Shown here in pieces: positions 18,050 through 25,861 of a stretch of DNA of 64,000 bases. Every line of letters starts with the position of its first letter. Positions within the stretch are counted from its first letter, which is position 1. The translations under genes were made by a program, and so were the position numbers. The notes under the pieces are model-generated. The model was not told the DNA's origin. It saw only the letters and a list, made by a program, of their open reading frames with translations, and searched no databases. The DNA is from an uncultured Methanomassiliicoccales archaeon (GTDB taxonomy: Archaea; Thermoplasmatota; Thermoplasmata; SG8-5), in assembly GCA_938004075.1 (NCBI GenBank), contig CALKWP010000013.1, positions 1 through 64,000 of the forward strand. The letters are read 5' to 3'.

Positions 18050-18059
18050 ATTTATAAAT
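18050..18059. promoter_or_regulatory. palindromic TATA element shared by divergent trmJ and truA
   Basis: ATTTATAAAT is a perfect palindrome whose centre is about 25 nt from the trmJ ATG (18030) and about 25 nt from the truA ATG (18080). Either direction would yield a leaderless transcript. Confidence 0.65.
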
Positions 18060-18079
18060 AAAAGCCGTTCAAGGGGCCG

Positions 18080-18874
18080 ATGAGATACGCGCTTAAGTTC
18101 GCATACGATGGCCAAAGATTCGAAGGATATGCCAGGCAGCCCGGAAAAACCACAGTGGAGGGAGAAATCATCAGGGCGATGGGGGAAATCGGTGCTATTG
18201 CCGATTCCCGGACCGCCAACTTCCGAAGCGCCAGCCGCACGGACCGCGGCGTCAGCGCCGCGGGGAATGTGCTGGCTGTTGACACGGAGTTCTCTTGCAA
18301 GGCGCTTCCCGATGCGCTCAACTCAAAGCTTGAAGGCATAGTCTTCCACGGCATAGCCAGGGTTCCGGACGACTTCAATCCCCGGCATGCCAGGCAGCGG
18401 CATTACCGGTATTTTCTGGCGGCAGAGATTGCACCATCAGTCGAGAAGCTGAGGAAGGCGTCAGAGCCTTTCATCGGTAAGCATGATTTCAGGCAGTTCT
18501 CGAAGAAGGACACCGGCAAGGAAAACACGGTTTTAACGATAGACTCGATCGAGATAACCCAGATAGGGGAATCCATCATCATCGACGTGAAAGGCCAGCG
18601 GTTCCTTTGGGAGGTGGTGAGGCGCATGCTATCCGCCATAATCGACGTTGCCAGAGGGAATCTCACCCAGAAAATCGTTAAAGGAATGCTGGCGGGGACA
18701 GCGATCCGGCCAGGTGGCAACAAGCCGCTGGCGCCGGAGTGCCTGGTGCTGATGGACGTGAAGTATGACTTTGAGTTCGAGATTGTTAAGAATAAATCGG
18801 ATTATTTTGAAACGCTGGCACGCGATCTGAGGCTGCGTGCTGAGGTCGCCGGGCATATTTCTAAAACCTCTTGA
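18080..18874 (+). CDS. truA: tRNA pseudouridine(38-40) synthase TruA
   Basis: This 264-residue protein carries the TruA catalytic loop ASRTDRGVSA (Asp55) and the companion motifs KFAYDGQRFEGYARQP, RHYRYFL and FLWEVVRRML. It isomerises uridines at positions 38-40 of the anticodon arm. Length is normal for archaea. The 3' end overlaps the convergent tiaS gene by 14 bp. Confidence 0.95.
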   Translation: MRYALKFAYDGQRFEGYARQPGKTTVEGEIIRAMGEIGAIADSRTANFRSASRTDRGVSAAGNVLAVDTEFSCKALPDALNSKLEGIVFHGIARVPDDFNPRHARQRHYRYFLAAEIAPSVEKLRKASEPFIGKHDFRQFSKKDTGKENTVLTIDSIEITQIGESIIIDVKGQRFLWEVVRRMLSAIIDVARGNLTQKIVKGMLAGTAIRPGGNKPLAPECLVLMDVKYDFEFEIVKNKSDYFETLARDLRLRAEVAGHISKTS

Positions 18875-20147
18875 GCGGCTTCGACAGGTGCCGCCGCGCG
18901 CCGACCGGCGGCTCGTACCAGCCCGGCTCCAAGTCCCTTTCTTCCGGCATGAACTCCGCATTCCTGGCCTTTGCTCCGCACTTCTGGCACTTGTAGCCCT
19001 GGCCCTTGCCCACGGATTTCATGCGCTTGCAGCATTTCCGGCAGAGGGGATTGGCGACCTTCACCATTGTGGGGGCCAGTTCCTCGACAAGGAGCTTCTC
19101 CACGTTGATCGTGGGCGGCGATTCCCTCACTGCGCCAATCACGGTGATGGCGTCCCCGGGCCTGAGCTTCTCCCCGACATGGCGGAAGCCCTTGGCCGGC
19201 TCGTAGATGGTGCAATCCACGCTGGCTGTGCCGTTGGTGATGGAAAAAACCAGATGGCCGCCCTCAATCATGCGGGGCATTGTGGCGACCCTGGCACGGA
19301 CTTTCACTGATGTGAATGGCTCGAGATTGGCGATGCTGGCATCGATTATGTGGTCGTCCGTCCCCTGGTTGGTGAGAAATATGAGCCAGCGTTCGATATT
19401 TTCTGATTTCACAAACTTCATGGCCGCCGGAAGGTAATCGTACCCGTTCCCGCGGATGCCGTACAGGATGGGGCAGGGGGACGCGGGTGCGAATGCCACA
19501 TGCTCCAATTCGTAATCGTAATTGTTGAAGGTGCCGGGGAATTTCGCGTCCATCAGCATGACGCTGGCTGGGCTGACGTCTCTTGGCGTTCCCCATTTTT
19601 TTTGTTCCCGGTATGCGATCAGCTCATATGTTCTGTCCTGGGGATGCCAGGCCATTGCCGAGACCGCGCCGATGAGTCCCCGCCGGTTCTTCCAGCCATG
19701 GCAGAATTGCGGGTTCGCCGCTTCCAGGTGCGCCGCAAGCTCCACGACATGGCGCACCGCCTTCCAGTAGAGGCCGGGATGCGGCTTGTGGCTGGATATC
19801 GCAAGGCCCGGGTTGGTCTTGGGGTCCTCGAATCTCGCCAGACGTTCAATCAGGCCCCTGGCCTTATAGAAATCTGCCTTTGTGGGCTTTGCTGGTGTGC
19901 CTTTTTCATAGCAGAGAATGTCCCGGCCATCAATTCTCCCGATGACCTTGGGCAGCCCCGTTCCCCTGCCCAACCGGATGCAGACCGCGGCATTTCCCCT
20001 GGTTTTCCATGGAACGTTCGGATTCAGGCGGACCAGTCTGGGAAATCCCAGCATGTCATAATCGGAAAATTCCCGAATCAACTCGGTCGCAAGATAGGTC
20101 GTGCACATGCCTTCTGTTGAGTCGGTATCATCAACGCCAATGTACAT
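18861..20147 (-). CDS. tiaS: tRNA(Ile2) 2-agmatinylcytidine synthetase TiaS
   Basis: This 428-residue protein starts MYIGVDDTDSTEGMCTTYLA, the TiaS signature. It contains the kinase-like catalytic part, an OB-fold region (about 295-370, VKVRARVATMPRMIEGG onward) and a C-terminal zinc ribbon (CRKCCKRM...CQKCG). TiaS attaches agmatine to C34 of tRNA-Ile2 so that it reads AUA; it is archaea-specific and normally essential. The gene follows the rhomboid gene after 4 nt, so the two form an operon. Confidence 0.95.
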   Translation of the reverse strand: MYIGVDDTDSTEGMCTTYLATELIREFSDYDMLGFPRLVRLNPNVPWKTRGNAAVCIRLGRGTGLPKVIGRIDGRDILCYEKGTPAKPTKADFYKARGLIERLARFEDPKTNPGLAISSHKPHPGLYWKAVRHVVELAAHLEAANPQFCHGWKNRRGLIGAVSAMAWHPQDRTYELIAYREQKKWGTPRDVSPASVMLMDAKFPGTFNNYDYELEHVAFAPASPCPILYGIRGNGYDYLPAAMKFVKSENIERWLIFLTNQGTDDHIIDASIANLEPFTSVKVRARVATMPRMIEGGHLVFSITNGTASVDCTIYEPAKGFRHVGEKLRPGDAITVIGAVRESPPTINVEKLLVEELAPTMVKVANPLCRKCCKRMKSVGKGQGYKCQKCGAKARNAEFMPEERDLEPGWYEPPVGARRHLSKPLKRF

Positions 20148-20151
20148 GCCG

Positions 20152-21078
20152 TCACTTCCAGATATCGTAGGATTCGCCGCACTGGCAGTTTATCTTTTTT
20201 CCCGGGACGCCGGGGCTTTCCCCCGATTTCTGGTAGCTTTCTCCCAGGCGCCTGCGGCATTTCGGGCATCTTGCCGCCTCCTTGAGGAAGAAGTCCAGCC
20301 AGGCTTTTCGGATGTCCGGCTCCGTCTCCATCTCTATTTTATCCAGCAGAGCGCCGTCCTCCGGCTTCACGACCATCCTGCGCATCAATTCGAAATCCAG
20401 GCCGGCCCTTCTCTTCTCCACAGCTTTCTTGACAATGGCTGGGGCCAGGAATACGCCGCACACGATGCCGCCGATATGGGCGATATGCGCGGTCCCGTCA
20501 TCAACAGCCATTGCTACCAGTATCGTCTCCATGACGAACATTATCCCAACCGCGGCCCAGACAGGCGCCCGGGTCGTGAAGAACGGCCCCAGGAACATCG
20601 GGATGCGGTCCCTCGGATAGAGAACAAGCAGAGCGCCGCCTATTCCGTAAATCGCGCCGGAAGCACCCAGCAGGTATGCCGCAGATTGGGGATTGAAAAT
20701 GAAATAAAGCAGGGTGGCGGCAATGCCGCTGGCCAGGTAGATTGTGAGCCAGTTCCGGGAGCCGATGCGCTCCTCGAGCGGAAGCCCGATAAGGTAAAGC
20801 ACCAGCACGTTCCCTATCAAGTGGAACGGATGCACATGCATGAACATCGAAGTGAAAACCGTGTGCAGGTACTCAGGCCTGCCGAAGAGCAGGGGCTGGA
20901 ATGTGAAGGCCTCCAACATGGGAAAGAAAAATTGGCTGCCGGAATAGTCCAGCGCGAACATGTAGATGAAAATGAAGAAGTTGGCTATGACCATCACCTG
21001 GGTGAAGTAGGCCTTGCGCCACCAGGCATAGAGAAATGAGCCGATGATTATGGCCGGTATAGGGACGTATTCAAGCAT
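20152..21078 (-). CDS. rhomboid-family intramembrane serine protease with C-terminal zinc-ribbon tail
   Basis: From ATG 21078 (the TTG three bases upstream is disfavoured) the protein has 308 residues. The six-helix rhomboid core has HVHPFHLIGN, the catalytic Ser in LLGASGAIYG (Ser140) and the catalytic His in AHIAHIGGIV (His201). Residues about 215-308 are cytosolic and end with a CPKC...CQCGES cluster, likely a zinc ribbon. Rhomboids cleave membrane proteins within the bilayer; the substrate is unknown. It heads the rhomboid-tiaS unit and shares an AT-rich promoter with the divergent methyltransferase. Confidence 0.92.
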   Translation of the reverse strand: MLEYVPIPAIIIGSFLYAWWRKAYFTQVMVIANFFIFIYMFALDYSGSQFFFPMLEAFTFQPLLFGRPEYLHTVFTSMFMHVHPFHLIGNVLVLYLIGLPLEERIGSRNWLTIYLASGIAATLLYFIFNPQSAAYLLGASGAIYGIGGALLVLYPRDRIPMFLGPFFTTRAPVWAAVGIMFVMETILVAMAVDDGTAHIAHIGGIVCGVFLAPAIVKKAVEKRRAGLDFELMRRMVVKPEDGALLDKIEMETEPDIRKAWLDFFLKEAARCPKCRRRLGESYQKSGESPGVPGKKINCQCGESYDIWK

Positions 21079-21096
21079 CAATGCACTTCAACAGGG

Positions 21097-21110
21097 AATT
21101 TAATTTAAAC
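21097..21110. promoter_or_regulatory. AT-rich TATA element shared by divergent rhomboid and HemK-like genes
   Basis: AATTTAATTTAAAC lies about 26 nt from GTG 21133 and about 26-28 nt from ATG 21078, the same arrangement as at 18050-18059. Confidence 0.5.
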
Positions 21111-21132
21111 CTATCTGTGATATTCTCCGATT

Positions 21133-21720
21133 GTGAAAGTTGACATATCAATCCAAATAGAGATTTGCCCGGGGGTGTACGCCCCCGCAGAGGACACTTA
21201 CCTGCTCCTCTCGGCTGTTGAAATCCGCAAAGGCCAGCACGTCCTGGAGATGGGCTGCGGAACAGGAATTATCGCGCTGCACTGCGCCAAGGCTGGGTGC
21301 CAAGTTACGGCTGCGGATGTTTCCCTGGGCGCTGTGGAGAACGCGCAAATGAACGCTGCCATAAACGGCCTGGAGATGGAGGTCATCCAGTCGGATTTGT
21401 TTCAGAACATGGAAGAAAAATTCGATGCCATCATCTTCAACCCGCCATATCTTTCCTCCGAGGATTCCGAGGGGCTTTCGGATGCAGAGAAAAGGCCGCT
21501 GGTCGGCGGTGAGATGGGGCATGAAATCACGGCCCGGTTCCTGGATGGCGCCGCAGAGCGCCTGAGCCCAGGAGGGAAGATTTACCTGCTGACCTCTTCG
21601 GAGAGCGAAACGGGAGTCCTGGAAAAGGCCAGGCAGCATTATTCGATGCGGATGATTGCCGAGAAGAGGATTTTTTTTGAGACGCTGGCCGTTTATGAGA
21701 TGAAATTGGGCAAGCCTTAA
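21133..21720 (+). CDS. HemK/Mtq2-like N5-glutamine methyltransferase
   Basis: This 195-residue class I SAM methyltransferase has motif I LEMGCGTGIIAL and the catalytic FNPPYLSSED (NPPY about 101-104), diagnostic of glutamine/adenine amino-methyltransferases. The short form without an N-terminal domain matches Mtq2/HEMK2, which methylates release factor eRF1 with Trm112 as partner; trm112 is present at 14859. The start is GTG, with a TATA about 26 nt upstream and no Shine-Dalgarno, so it is probably leaderless. A tRNA or other nucleic acid substrate is not excluded. Confidence 0.88.
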   Translation: MKVDISIQIEICPGVYAPAEDTYLLLSAVEIRKGQHVLEMGCGTGIIALHCAKAGCQVTAADVSLGAVENAQMNAAINGLEMEVIQSDLFQNMEEKFDAIIFNPPYLSSEDSEGLSDAEKRPLVGGEMGHEITARFLDGAAERLSPGGKIYLLTSSESETGVLEKARQHYSMRMIAEKRIFFETLAVYEMKLGKP

Positions 21721-21763
21721 ATAGCCCGTCCAGGTTTTAGCCATTCTCTCAAAGGGGGCTATT
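21720..21763 (+). promoter_or_regulatory. inverted repeat in the carbamate kinase leader covering the ribosome binding site
   Basis: AATAGCCC (21720-21727) pairs with GGGCTATT (21756-21763). The right arm overlaps the AGGGGG ribosome binding site directly before ATG 21765. It could terminate the upstream transcript or hide the RBS. Confidence 0.35.
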
Positions 21764-21764
21764 C

Positions 21765-22706
21765 ATGAAAACAGCAATTATCGCGGTGGGCGGGAACGCT
21801 CTGACCAAGAAGGATGATGACGGCAACATCTACCAGCAGTTCAAGAATGCGCGCGAGACATGCGCCAAGCTCATCAAAGTCGTGGAGATGGGCTATGACA
21901 TCATCATAACGCATGGCAACGGCCCCCAGGTGGGCGATTCCATCAGGCGGCATGAGAACGCCAGAAAGATCATCCCGCCTTACCCGCTGGGCGTTTGCGT
22001 CGCCGAAACCGTCGGCAGCATGGGATACATGCTCCAGCAGACCATGCAGAACACCGTCAAGAAATCAAAAGTCGTGCGCAAGGACGTCGTGACGATCATC
22101 ACCCAGGTTGTCGTCGATGAAGACGACCCATCGTTCAAGAACCCGACAAAACCCATAGGCCAGTTCTTTTCAAAAGAGGACATTGACGAGATCGTCAAGG
22201 TCGAGAAATGGAACGTCGTTGAGGATTCCGGCAGGGGCTGGCGCCGCGTGGTCCCGTCGCCGAAGCCGCTCCGCATCGTGGAGAAGGATACCATCGGGGA
22301 TTTACTTGCCAAGGGAAAGATCGTCATCGCCTGCGGGGGCGGCGGCTTGCCTGTTATCCAGCTTGAGGATGGCACGCTGGACGGCGTTGAAGCCGTCATA
22401 GACAAGGATTACGCATCGTCGAAACTCGCTCAGCAGCTGGACCTGGATGAACTGATAATTCTCACAGCGGTGGACAAGGTCTCCATCAATTTCGGAAAGC
22501 CGGACCAGGTGGATTTGGACATCCTCACTGTCTCGGAGGCGAAGAGGCATTTGAAGGACGGTCAATTTCCCCCGGGTTCCATGGGTCCGAAGATACGCGC
22601 CGCGATAGAGTTCATCGAGAACGGCGGCCGCAGGGCCATAATCGCCAGCCATGACAACCTGGTTGAGGCCATGAGGGGCGAAGCCGGAACCCGTATCGTC
22701 CGGTAA
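21765..22706 (+). CDS. arcC: carbamate kinase
   Basis: This 313-residue amino-acid-kinase-fold protein opens IIAVGGNALTKKDD, with ITHGNGPQVGDSI, GGGGLPVIQ, EAVIDKDYASSKLA and PGSMGPKIRAAIEF, the standard carbamate kinase motifs. The enzyme makes ATP from carbamoyl phosphate, or carbamoyl phosphate from carbamate and ATP. No arginine deiminase or ornithine carbamoyltransferase is nearby, so its role (purine/agmatine catabolism or carbamoyl phosphate supply) is open. The RBS AGGGGG is strong but lies in an inverted repeat. Confidence 0.95.
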   Translation: MKTAIIAVGGNALTKKDDDGNIYQQFKNARETCAKLIKVVEMGYDIIITHGNGPQVGDSIRRHENARKIIPPYPLGVCVAETVGSMGYMLQQTMQNTVKKSKVVRKDVVTIITQVVVDEDDPSFKNPTKPIGQFFSKEDIDEIVKVEKWNVVEDSGRGWRRVVPSPKPLRIVEKDTIGDLLAKGKIVIACGGGGLPVIQLEDGTLDGVEAVIDKDYASSKLAQQLDLDELIILTAVDKVSINFGKPDQVDLDILTVSEAKRHLKDGQFPPGSMGPKIRAAIEFIENGGRRAIIASHDNLVEAMRGEAGTRIVR

Positions 22707-22709
22707 TCG

Positions 22710-22736
22710 GCAGGCTTTAATCTTTTCGAGGCCTGC
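22710..22736 (+). promoter_or_regulatory. TATA element flanked by a 6-bp dyad before the radical-SAM gene
   Basis: GCAGGC (22710-22715) and GCCTGC (22731-22736) flank a TTTAATCTTTT stretch centred about 26 nt before ATG 22745. The arms could form an operator, or a hairpin ending the carbamate kinase transcript. Confidence 0.35.
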
Positions 22737-22744
22737 AGAGTCGC

Positions 22745-23440
22745 ATGATCCGCGGCATCACCGAAGCATCATTCCTGGACTGGGACGGCAAAGTTGTCAT
22801 GACACTCTATACGCCGAACTGCAACTTCCGCTGCCCGTTCTGCCATAACTGGGAGCTGATGGACAATCCCGAGAGGTACCCGGAGAAGTCCTGGGAGGAC
22901 ATCAGGGACCACCTGGAGGAGCATTCGGATTTCCTGGACGGTGTATGCGTCACCGGCGGGGAGCCGCTCCTGGAGCCGGACCTGGAATCCATCCTGACAA
23001 ATGTCAAGGCAATGGGGAAGCTGGTCAAGCTGGATACCAATGGCTCGCTGCCGGAAAAGCTGAAGGAATTGTTGGACAAGAAACTAATAGATTACATCGC
23101 CATGGACTTCAAGGCCCCGCTGGACAAGAGATACTCCAAAGCCGCCGGGACAACGGTCGATATCAGGAAGATAAAGAAATCAATCAGCATAATCAGGAAA
23201 TCCGGAATTCATCATGAGTTCCGGACCACTGTCGTTCCAGGCATTCACGCCAAAGAAGATGTGATCGAGATTGCCAGATACCTTGGCTCAGGAAAGTACG
23301 TCCTCCAGCAGTTCGTTCCATATCATGCGATGGATGAGAAGCTCCGGGACGAAAAACCATATGATGACCAGGTCATCGCGGAAATGGCGGATGTCTGCTC
23401 GGAATTCGTTGACAATATGGTCGTCAGGGGATTGAGGTAG
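22745..23440 (+). CDS. radical SAM activating enzyme, NrdG/PflA-like
   Basis: This 231-residue protein has the radical-SAM cluster motif CNFRCPFCHNW (CX3CX2C, about 28-35) and the SAM-binding CVTGGEPLLEPD. Small size and lack of extra cluster domains match the annotated anaerobic ribonucleotide reductase activating protein family, which generates a glycyl radical on a partner. No glycyl radical enzyme lies in the window, so the partner is unknown. It appears leaderless, with a TATA about 26 nt upstream. Confidence 0.87.
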   Translation: MIRGITEASFLDWDGKVVMTLYTPNCNFRCPFCHNWELMDNPERYPEKSWEDIRDHLEEHSDFLDGVCVTGGEPLLEPDLESILTNVKAMGKLVKLDTNGSLPEKLKELLDKKLIDYIAMDFKAPLDKRYSKAAGTTVDIRKIKKSISIIRKSGIHHEFRTTVVPGIHAKEDVIEIARYLGSGKYVLQQFVPYHAMDEKLRDEKPYDDQVIAEMADVCSEFVDNMVVRGLR

Positions 23441-23452
23441 AAAAATGAAAAG

Positions 23453-23479
23453 TTGAACATCCCGGTTTGGGATGTTCAA
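23453..23479. terminator. bidirectional hairpin terminator between convergent genes
   Basis: TTGAACATCCC and GGGATGTTCAA form a perfect 11-bp stem with a GGTTT loop. It fills the gap between the radical-SAM stop (23440) and the ndk stop (23480). A-rich and T-rich flanks (AAAAATGAAA, ATTATT) suit both strands. Confidence 0.7.
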
Positions 23480-23929
23480 TTATTCGTACAGCCAGACTTC
23501 GTCTATCCTAGTGTAAGTCTGGATTTCTTCGGGCTGGAAGAATAAGCCAATCTCCCGCTCGGCGCTCGCAAGGGAATCGCTGGCGTGGATGATGTTCCTG
23601 CCTGTGGTCATGCCATAATCGCCTCGGATCGTTCCGGGGCCAGCGTCCTTGGGATTGGTCTTGCCGACAACGGTTCTCACGACGGATATCGCGTCCCCGC
23701 CCTCCCAGACCATTGCCAGCACAGGCCCTGATGTAATGAAGCTGACAAGTTTTTCATAGAACGGCTTGCCAAGATGCTCGCCGTAGTGCTTGGCTGCTAG
23801 TTCCAGGTCTATTGTCATGAGCTTGGCTGCGACAAGTTTCAGGCCCTTGGCCTCGAATCTGGATACCACCTGGCCGGCTATTCCGCGCTGGACGCCGTCA
23901 GGCTTGACCATGACGAAGGTGCGCTCCAT
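23480..23929 (-). CDS. ndk: nucleoside diphosphate kinase
   Basis: This 149-residue protein has the catalytic RNIIHASDS (His115), the N-terminal [15 protein letters not shown], and [10 protein letters not shown], all canonical. It balances NTP pools by phosphotransfer through His. Last gene of L7Ae-S28e-L24e-ndk, an order found in many Euryarchaeota; 4 nt follow the L24e stop. Confidence 0.97.
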   Translation of the reverse strand: MERTFVMVKPDGVQRGIAGQVVSRFEAKGLKLVAAKLMTIDLELAAKHYGEHLGKPFYEKLVSFITSGPVLAMVWEGGDAISVVRTVVGKTNPKDAGPGTIRGDYGMTTGRNIIHASDSLASAEREIGLFFQPEEIQTYTRIDEVWLYE

Positions 23930-23933
23930 CCGA

Positions 23934-24272
23934 TCACTCTTTCTTCGGGGCTTCCTTCTTCGGCTTGGCTTTGGGCTTCTCGGCAGCTGTTTCCTTCTTG
24001 GCGGGAGCCTTCGGTTTTGCCTTTGGCTTCTCTTCCTTGGGCTGTTCCTCTGGTTCCTCGGCGGCCTTCTCCCTGTGGAGGGTGCTGGCTTTCAGCTCGC
24101 TGTATCTGGCGGTCCACCTGGTACGCCTGGAGACTCGGCCAAGGCCGATGTTGTTCTTCTTGCACTTGTTGCTGCAGAAATTGAATATTGTTCCGTCTTT
24201 CTTGACGTACATCTTGCCTGTGCCCGGCTCGATTGCCGTTCCGCAGAATGAGCAGTTCCTTTTCTCAACCAT
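23934..24272 (-). CDS. 50S ribosomal protein L24e with long charged C-terminal tail
   Basis: Residues 1-60 are a standard L24e zinc-binding domain ([30 protein letters not shown]). Archaeal L24e usually ends near there. Here about 50 residues follow, made almost entirely of Lys, Glu, Pro and Ala in repeats such as EKPKAKPK and KKEAPKKE. The tail is probably disordered and may contact rRNA or other factors. Codon use in the tail is ordinary. Confidence 0.93.
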   Translation of the reverse strand: MVEKRNCSFCGTAIEPGTGKMYVKKDGTIFNFCSNKCKKNNIGLGRVSRRTRWTARYSELKASTLHREKAAEEPEEQPKEEKPKAKPKAPAKKETAAEKPKAKPKKEAPKKE

Positions 24273-24280
24273 GTTACCAC

Positions 24281-24490
24281 TTACCTCATGCCGAGCTTTC
24301 TGGCTTCTCTCTGGGTTTCCCTGAGCATCAGTATGTCGCCAAGCTGGATCGGCCCGATGACGTTCCTGGTGATGATGCGGCCCTTGTCGCGGCCGTCAAG
24401 TACCCTGACTTTGACTTGCGTTGCTTCGCCAGTCATGCCGGTCCTCCCGACGACCTCGACCACTTCGGACTGTATACTGTCGTTCATCAT
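24281..24490 (-). CDS. 30S ribosomal protein S28e
   Basis: From ATG 24490, five nt after GGTGA, the product has 69 residues and the S28e signature [20 protein letters not shown] and [12 protein letters not shown] at the C-terminus. An in-frame GTG at 24499 overlaps the ribosome binding site and is rejected. Confidence 0.95.
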   Translation of the reverse strand: MMNDSIQSEVVEVVGRTGMTGEATQVKVRVLDGRDKGRIITRNVIGPIQLGDILMLRETQREARKLGMR

Positions 24491-24509
24491 TTGAATCACC
24501 CTGGCGGAA

Positions 24510-24881
24510 TCACTTCTTCAGCGATGCGACCTTCCCGGCAAGCTCCTCCATGAGGGGCTTTCCCTTGCCGGCATCCATTATTGCGACCGAGGAAGTGGGC
24601 TTCTCAAGACCGCAAGCCACGCCGAGCTCCTGTTTGCTTGGCACGTAGGCATACGGGATGTTCTTGTCATCGCACAGCAGGGGCATGTGAGCGAGAATCT
24701 CTTCCGGCTGCACGTCCTCAGCTATTATGACGAACTTGGTCGTCCCCCTTTCCACGAGCTTTGTCACCTCGTTGGTGCCCTTCCTCAGCTTTCCTGTGTC
24801 CCTTGAAAGTTCCACAAGCTGGAAGGTCTTGTCAACGAGTTCCTTGTCCATCTCAAATCTTACATACATTGGTTTTGCCAT
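24510..24881 (-). CDS. 50S ribosomal protein L7Ae
   Basis: This 123-residue protein contains the L7Ae RNA-binding features [15 protein letters not shown] and [34 protein letters not shown]7Ae binds kink-turns in rRNA and in box C/D, H/ACA and RNase P RNPs. GGAGG lies 6-7 nt before the ATG. First gene of the operon. Confidence 0.97.
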   Translation of the reverse strand: MAKPMYVRFEMDKELVDKTFQLVELSRDTGKLRKGTNEVTKLVERGTTKFVIIAEDVQPEEILAHMPLLCDDKNIPYAYVPSKQELGVACGLEKPTSSVAIMDAGKGKPLMEELAGKVASLKK

Positions 24882-24960
24882 TTCAATTCCTCCTTCATCC
24901 CATTACAATCGGGGATTCATCAGTCATTGGCTCGAAAGAGCATCCGCACAAAGAGGGGTC

Positions 24961-24971
24961 GGTATATATTG
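24961..24971 (-). promoter_or_regulatory. TATA-like promoter of the L7Ae operon
   Basis: On the reverse strand CAATATATACC lies about 80 nt before the L7Ae ATG, implying a leader of about 55 nt that ends in a strong GGAGG. The leader (24882-24940) holds no gene. Confidence 0.5.
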
Positions 24972-25004
24972 GTTTCGGAGATATTCACAGGGTAGGGCGC
25001 AATA

Positions 25005-25760
25005 TCATTCGCGCAGCTTGAAATCCGCCCATGTCTGCTCCCCCACCACCTCGAACCCGTTGGATTTGCAGGTGAGCATGCTGGCGGTGTTGGTCTTTAT
25101 GACGTCGGCAGTTGCCCTGCCGCCCTTGCGGTGAAGCATGTTCACGAGTGCTTTCGTCACAAGTTGGGCATACCCCTTCCTCCTGTGCTCGGCCAGGGTG
25201 TGCGCGAACCCCAGGTTGCCGATGCCGTCGAAATAGAAATGAAGGCCGCACCAGGATATGGGCTTCCCATCCAGTCTGAGGCAGGCGCTGTCGAATTTGG
25301 CCACGGATTCCCGTATGTGCTCCTCCCTGTCATCATCGCCCAGCTCCCAGAACGGGGCGATGTATGAGACCTCGTCGGGCCTTATGGGGCCAATCTCATC
25401 CCATGGCCCTTTGCCATATCCATCGGGCGCAAGAAAAAGCCAGCATGGCCATTCCCCCGCCAAATCGTAATGTTCCTTGAGCAGCTCGATTGCGGCAGGC
25501 GGGCTCACGGACACGAAGAAGCCTTTCTTTGGAAGCAATTTTTCTGGTATTTCCATGCCTGTCCAGTCACCTGCAAAGATCATCTGGTCGCCGGATTCCA
25601 ATATCGCCATGACGGCGCCAAGGTCCTCTGTGGCATAGATGCGGAATTTCTCGTTATCATGGAAGACCCGCCAGAGGAATCCGGAATTGACTATCCTGTC
25701 CGCTTCCATGGCGGCAATTAGGTCCGATGGGTCCTTCACCGGGACAAGGTTCCCTGCCAT
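25005..25760 (-). CDS. GNAT-family N-acetyltransferase
   Basis: From ATG 25760 the product has 251 residues. The C-terminal GNAT fold (about 130-251) shows the acetyl-CoA loop region LAEHRRKGYAQLVTKALV and the final TNTASMLTCKSNGFEVVGEQ. The N-terminal half (about 1-125) is a divergent second lobe. The substrate is unknown. A TATA element near 25782-25792 sits about 27 nt before this ATG, which argues for a leaderless start; the longer frame up to 25835 contains that element. Confidence 0.82.
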   Translation of the reverse strand: MAGNLVPVKDPSDLIAAMEADRIVNSGFLWRVFHDNEKFRIYATEDLGAVMAILESGDQMIFAGDWTGMEIPEKLLPKKGFFVSVSPPAAIELLKEHYDLAGEWPCWLFLAPDGYGKGPWDEIGPIRPDEVSYIAPFWELGDDDREEHIRESVAKFDSACLRLDGKPISWCGLHFYFDGIGNLGFAHTLAEHRRKGYAQLVTKALVNMLHRKGGRATADVIKTNTASMLTCKSNGFEVVGEQTWADFKLRE

Positions 25761-25781
25761 GAATCCGGGTATTGAGAATGG

Positions 25782-25843
25782 ATATATTAACCCACCAGTG
25801 CATTTTCGATTGCATTTTTGACTCGGCCAATACATTTATAAGA
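25782..25843. promoter_or_regulatory. divergent promoters of the GNAT gene and the Pro-rich protein gene
   Basis: The leftward TATA is TTAATATATCC (reverse strand, 25782-25792). The rightward TATA is TTTATAAGA at 25835-25843, about 25 nt before TTG 25862; a second AT element, CATATATTA, follows at 25849-25857. Confidence 0.5.
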
Positions 25844-25861
25844 TAGGACATATATTACTGG

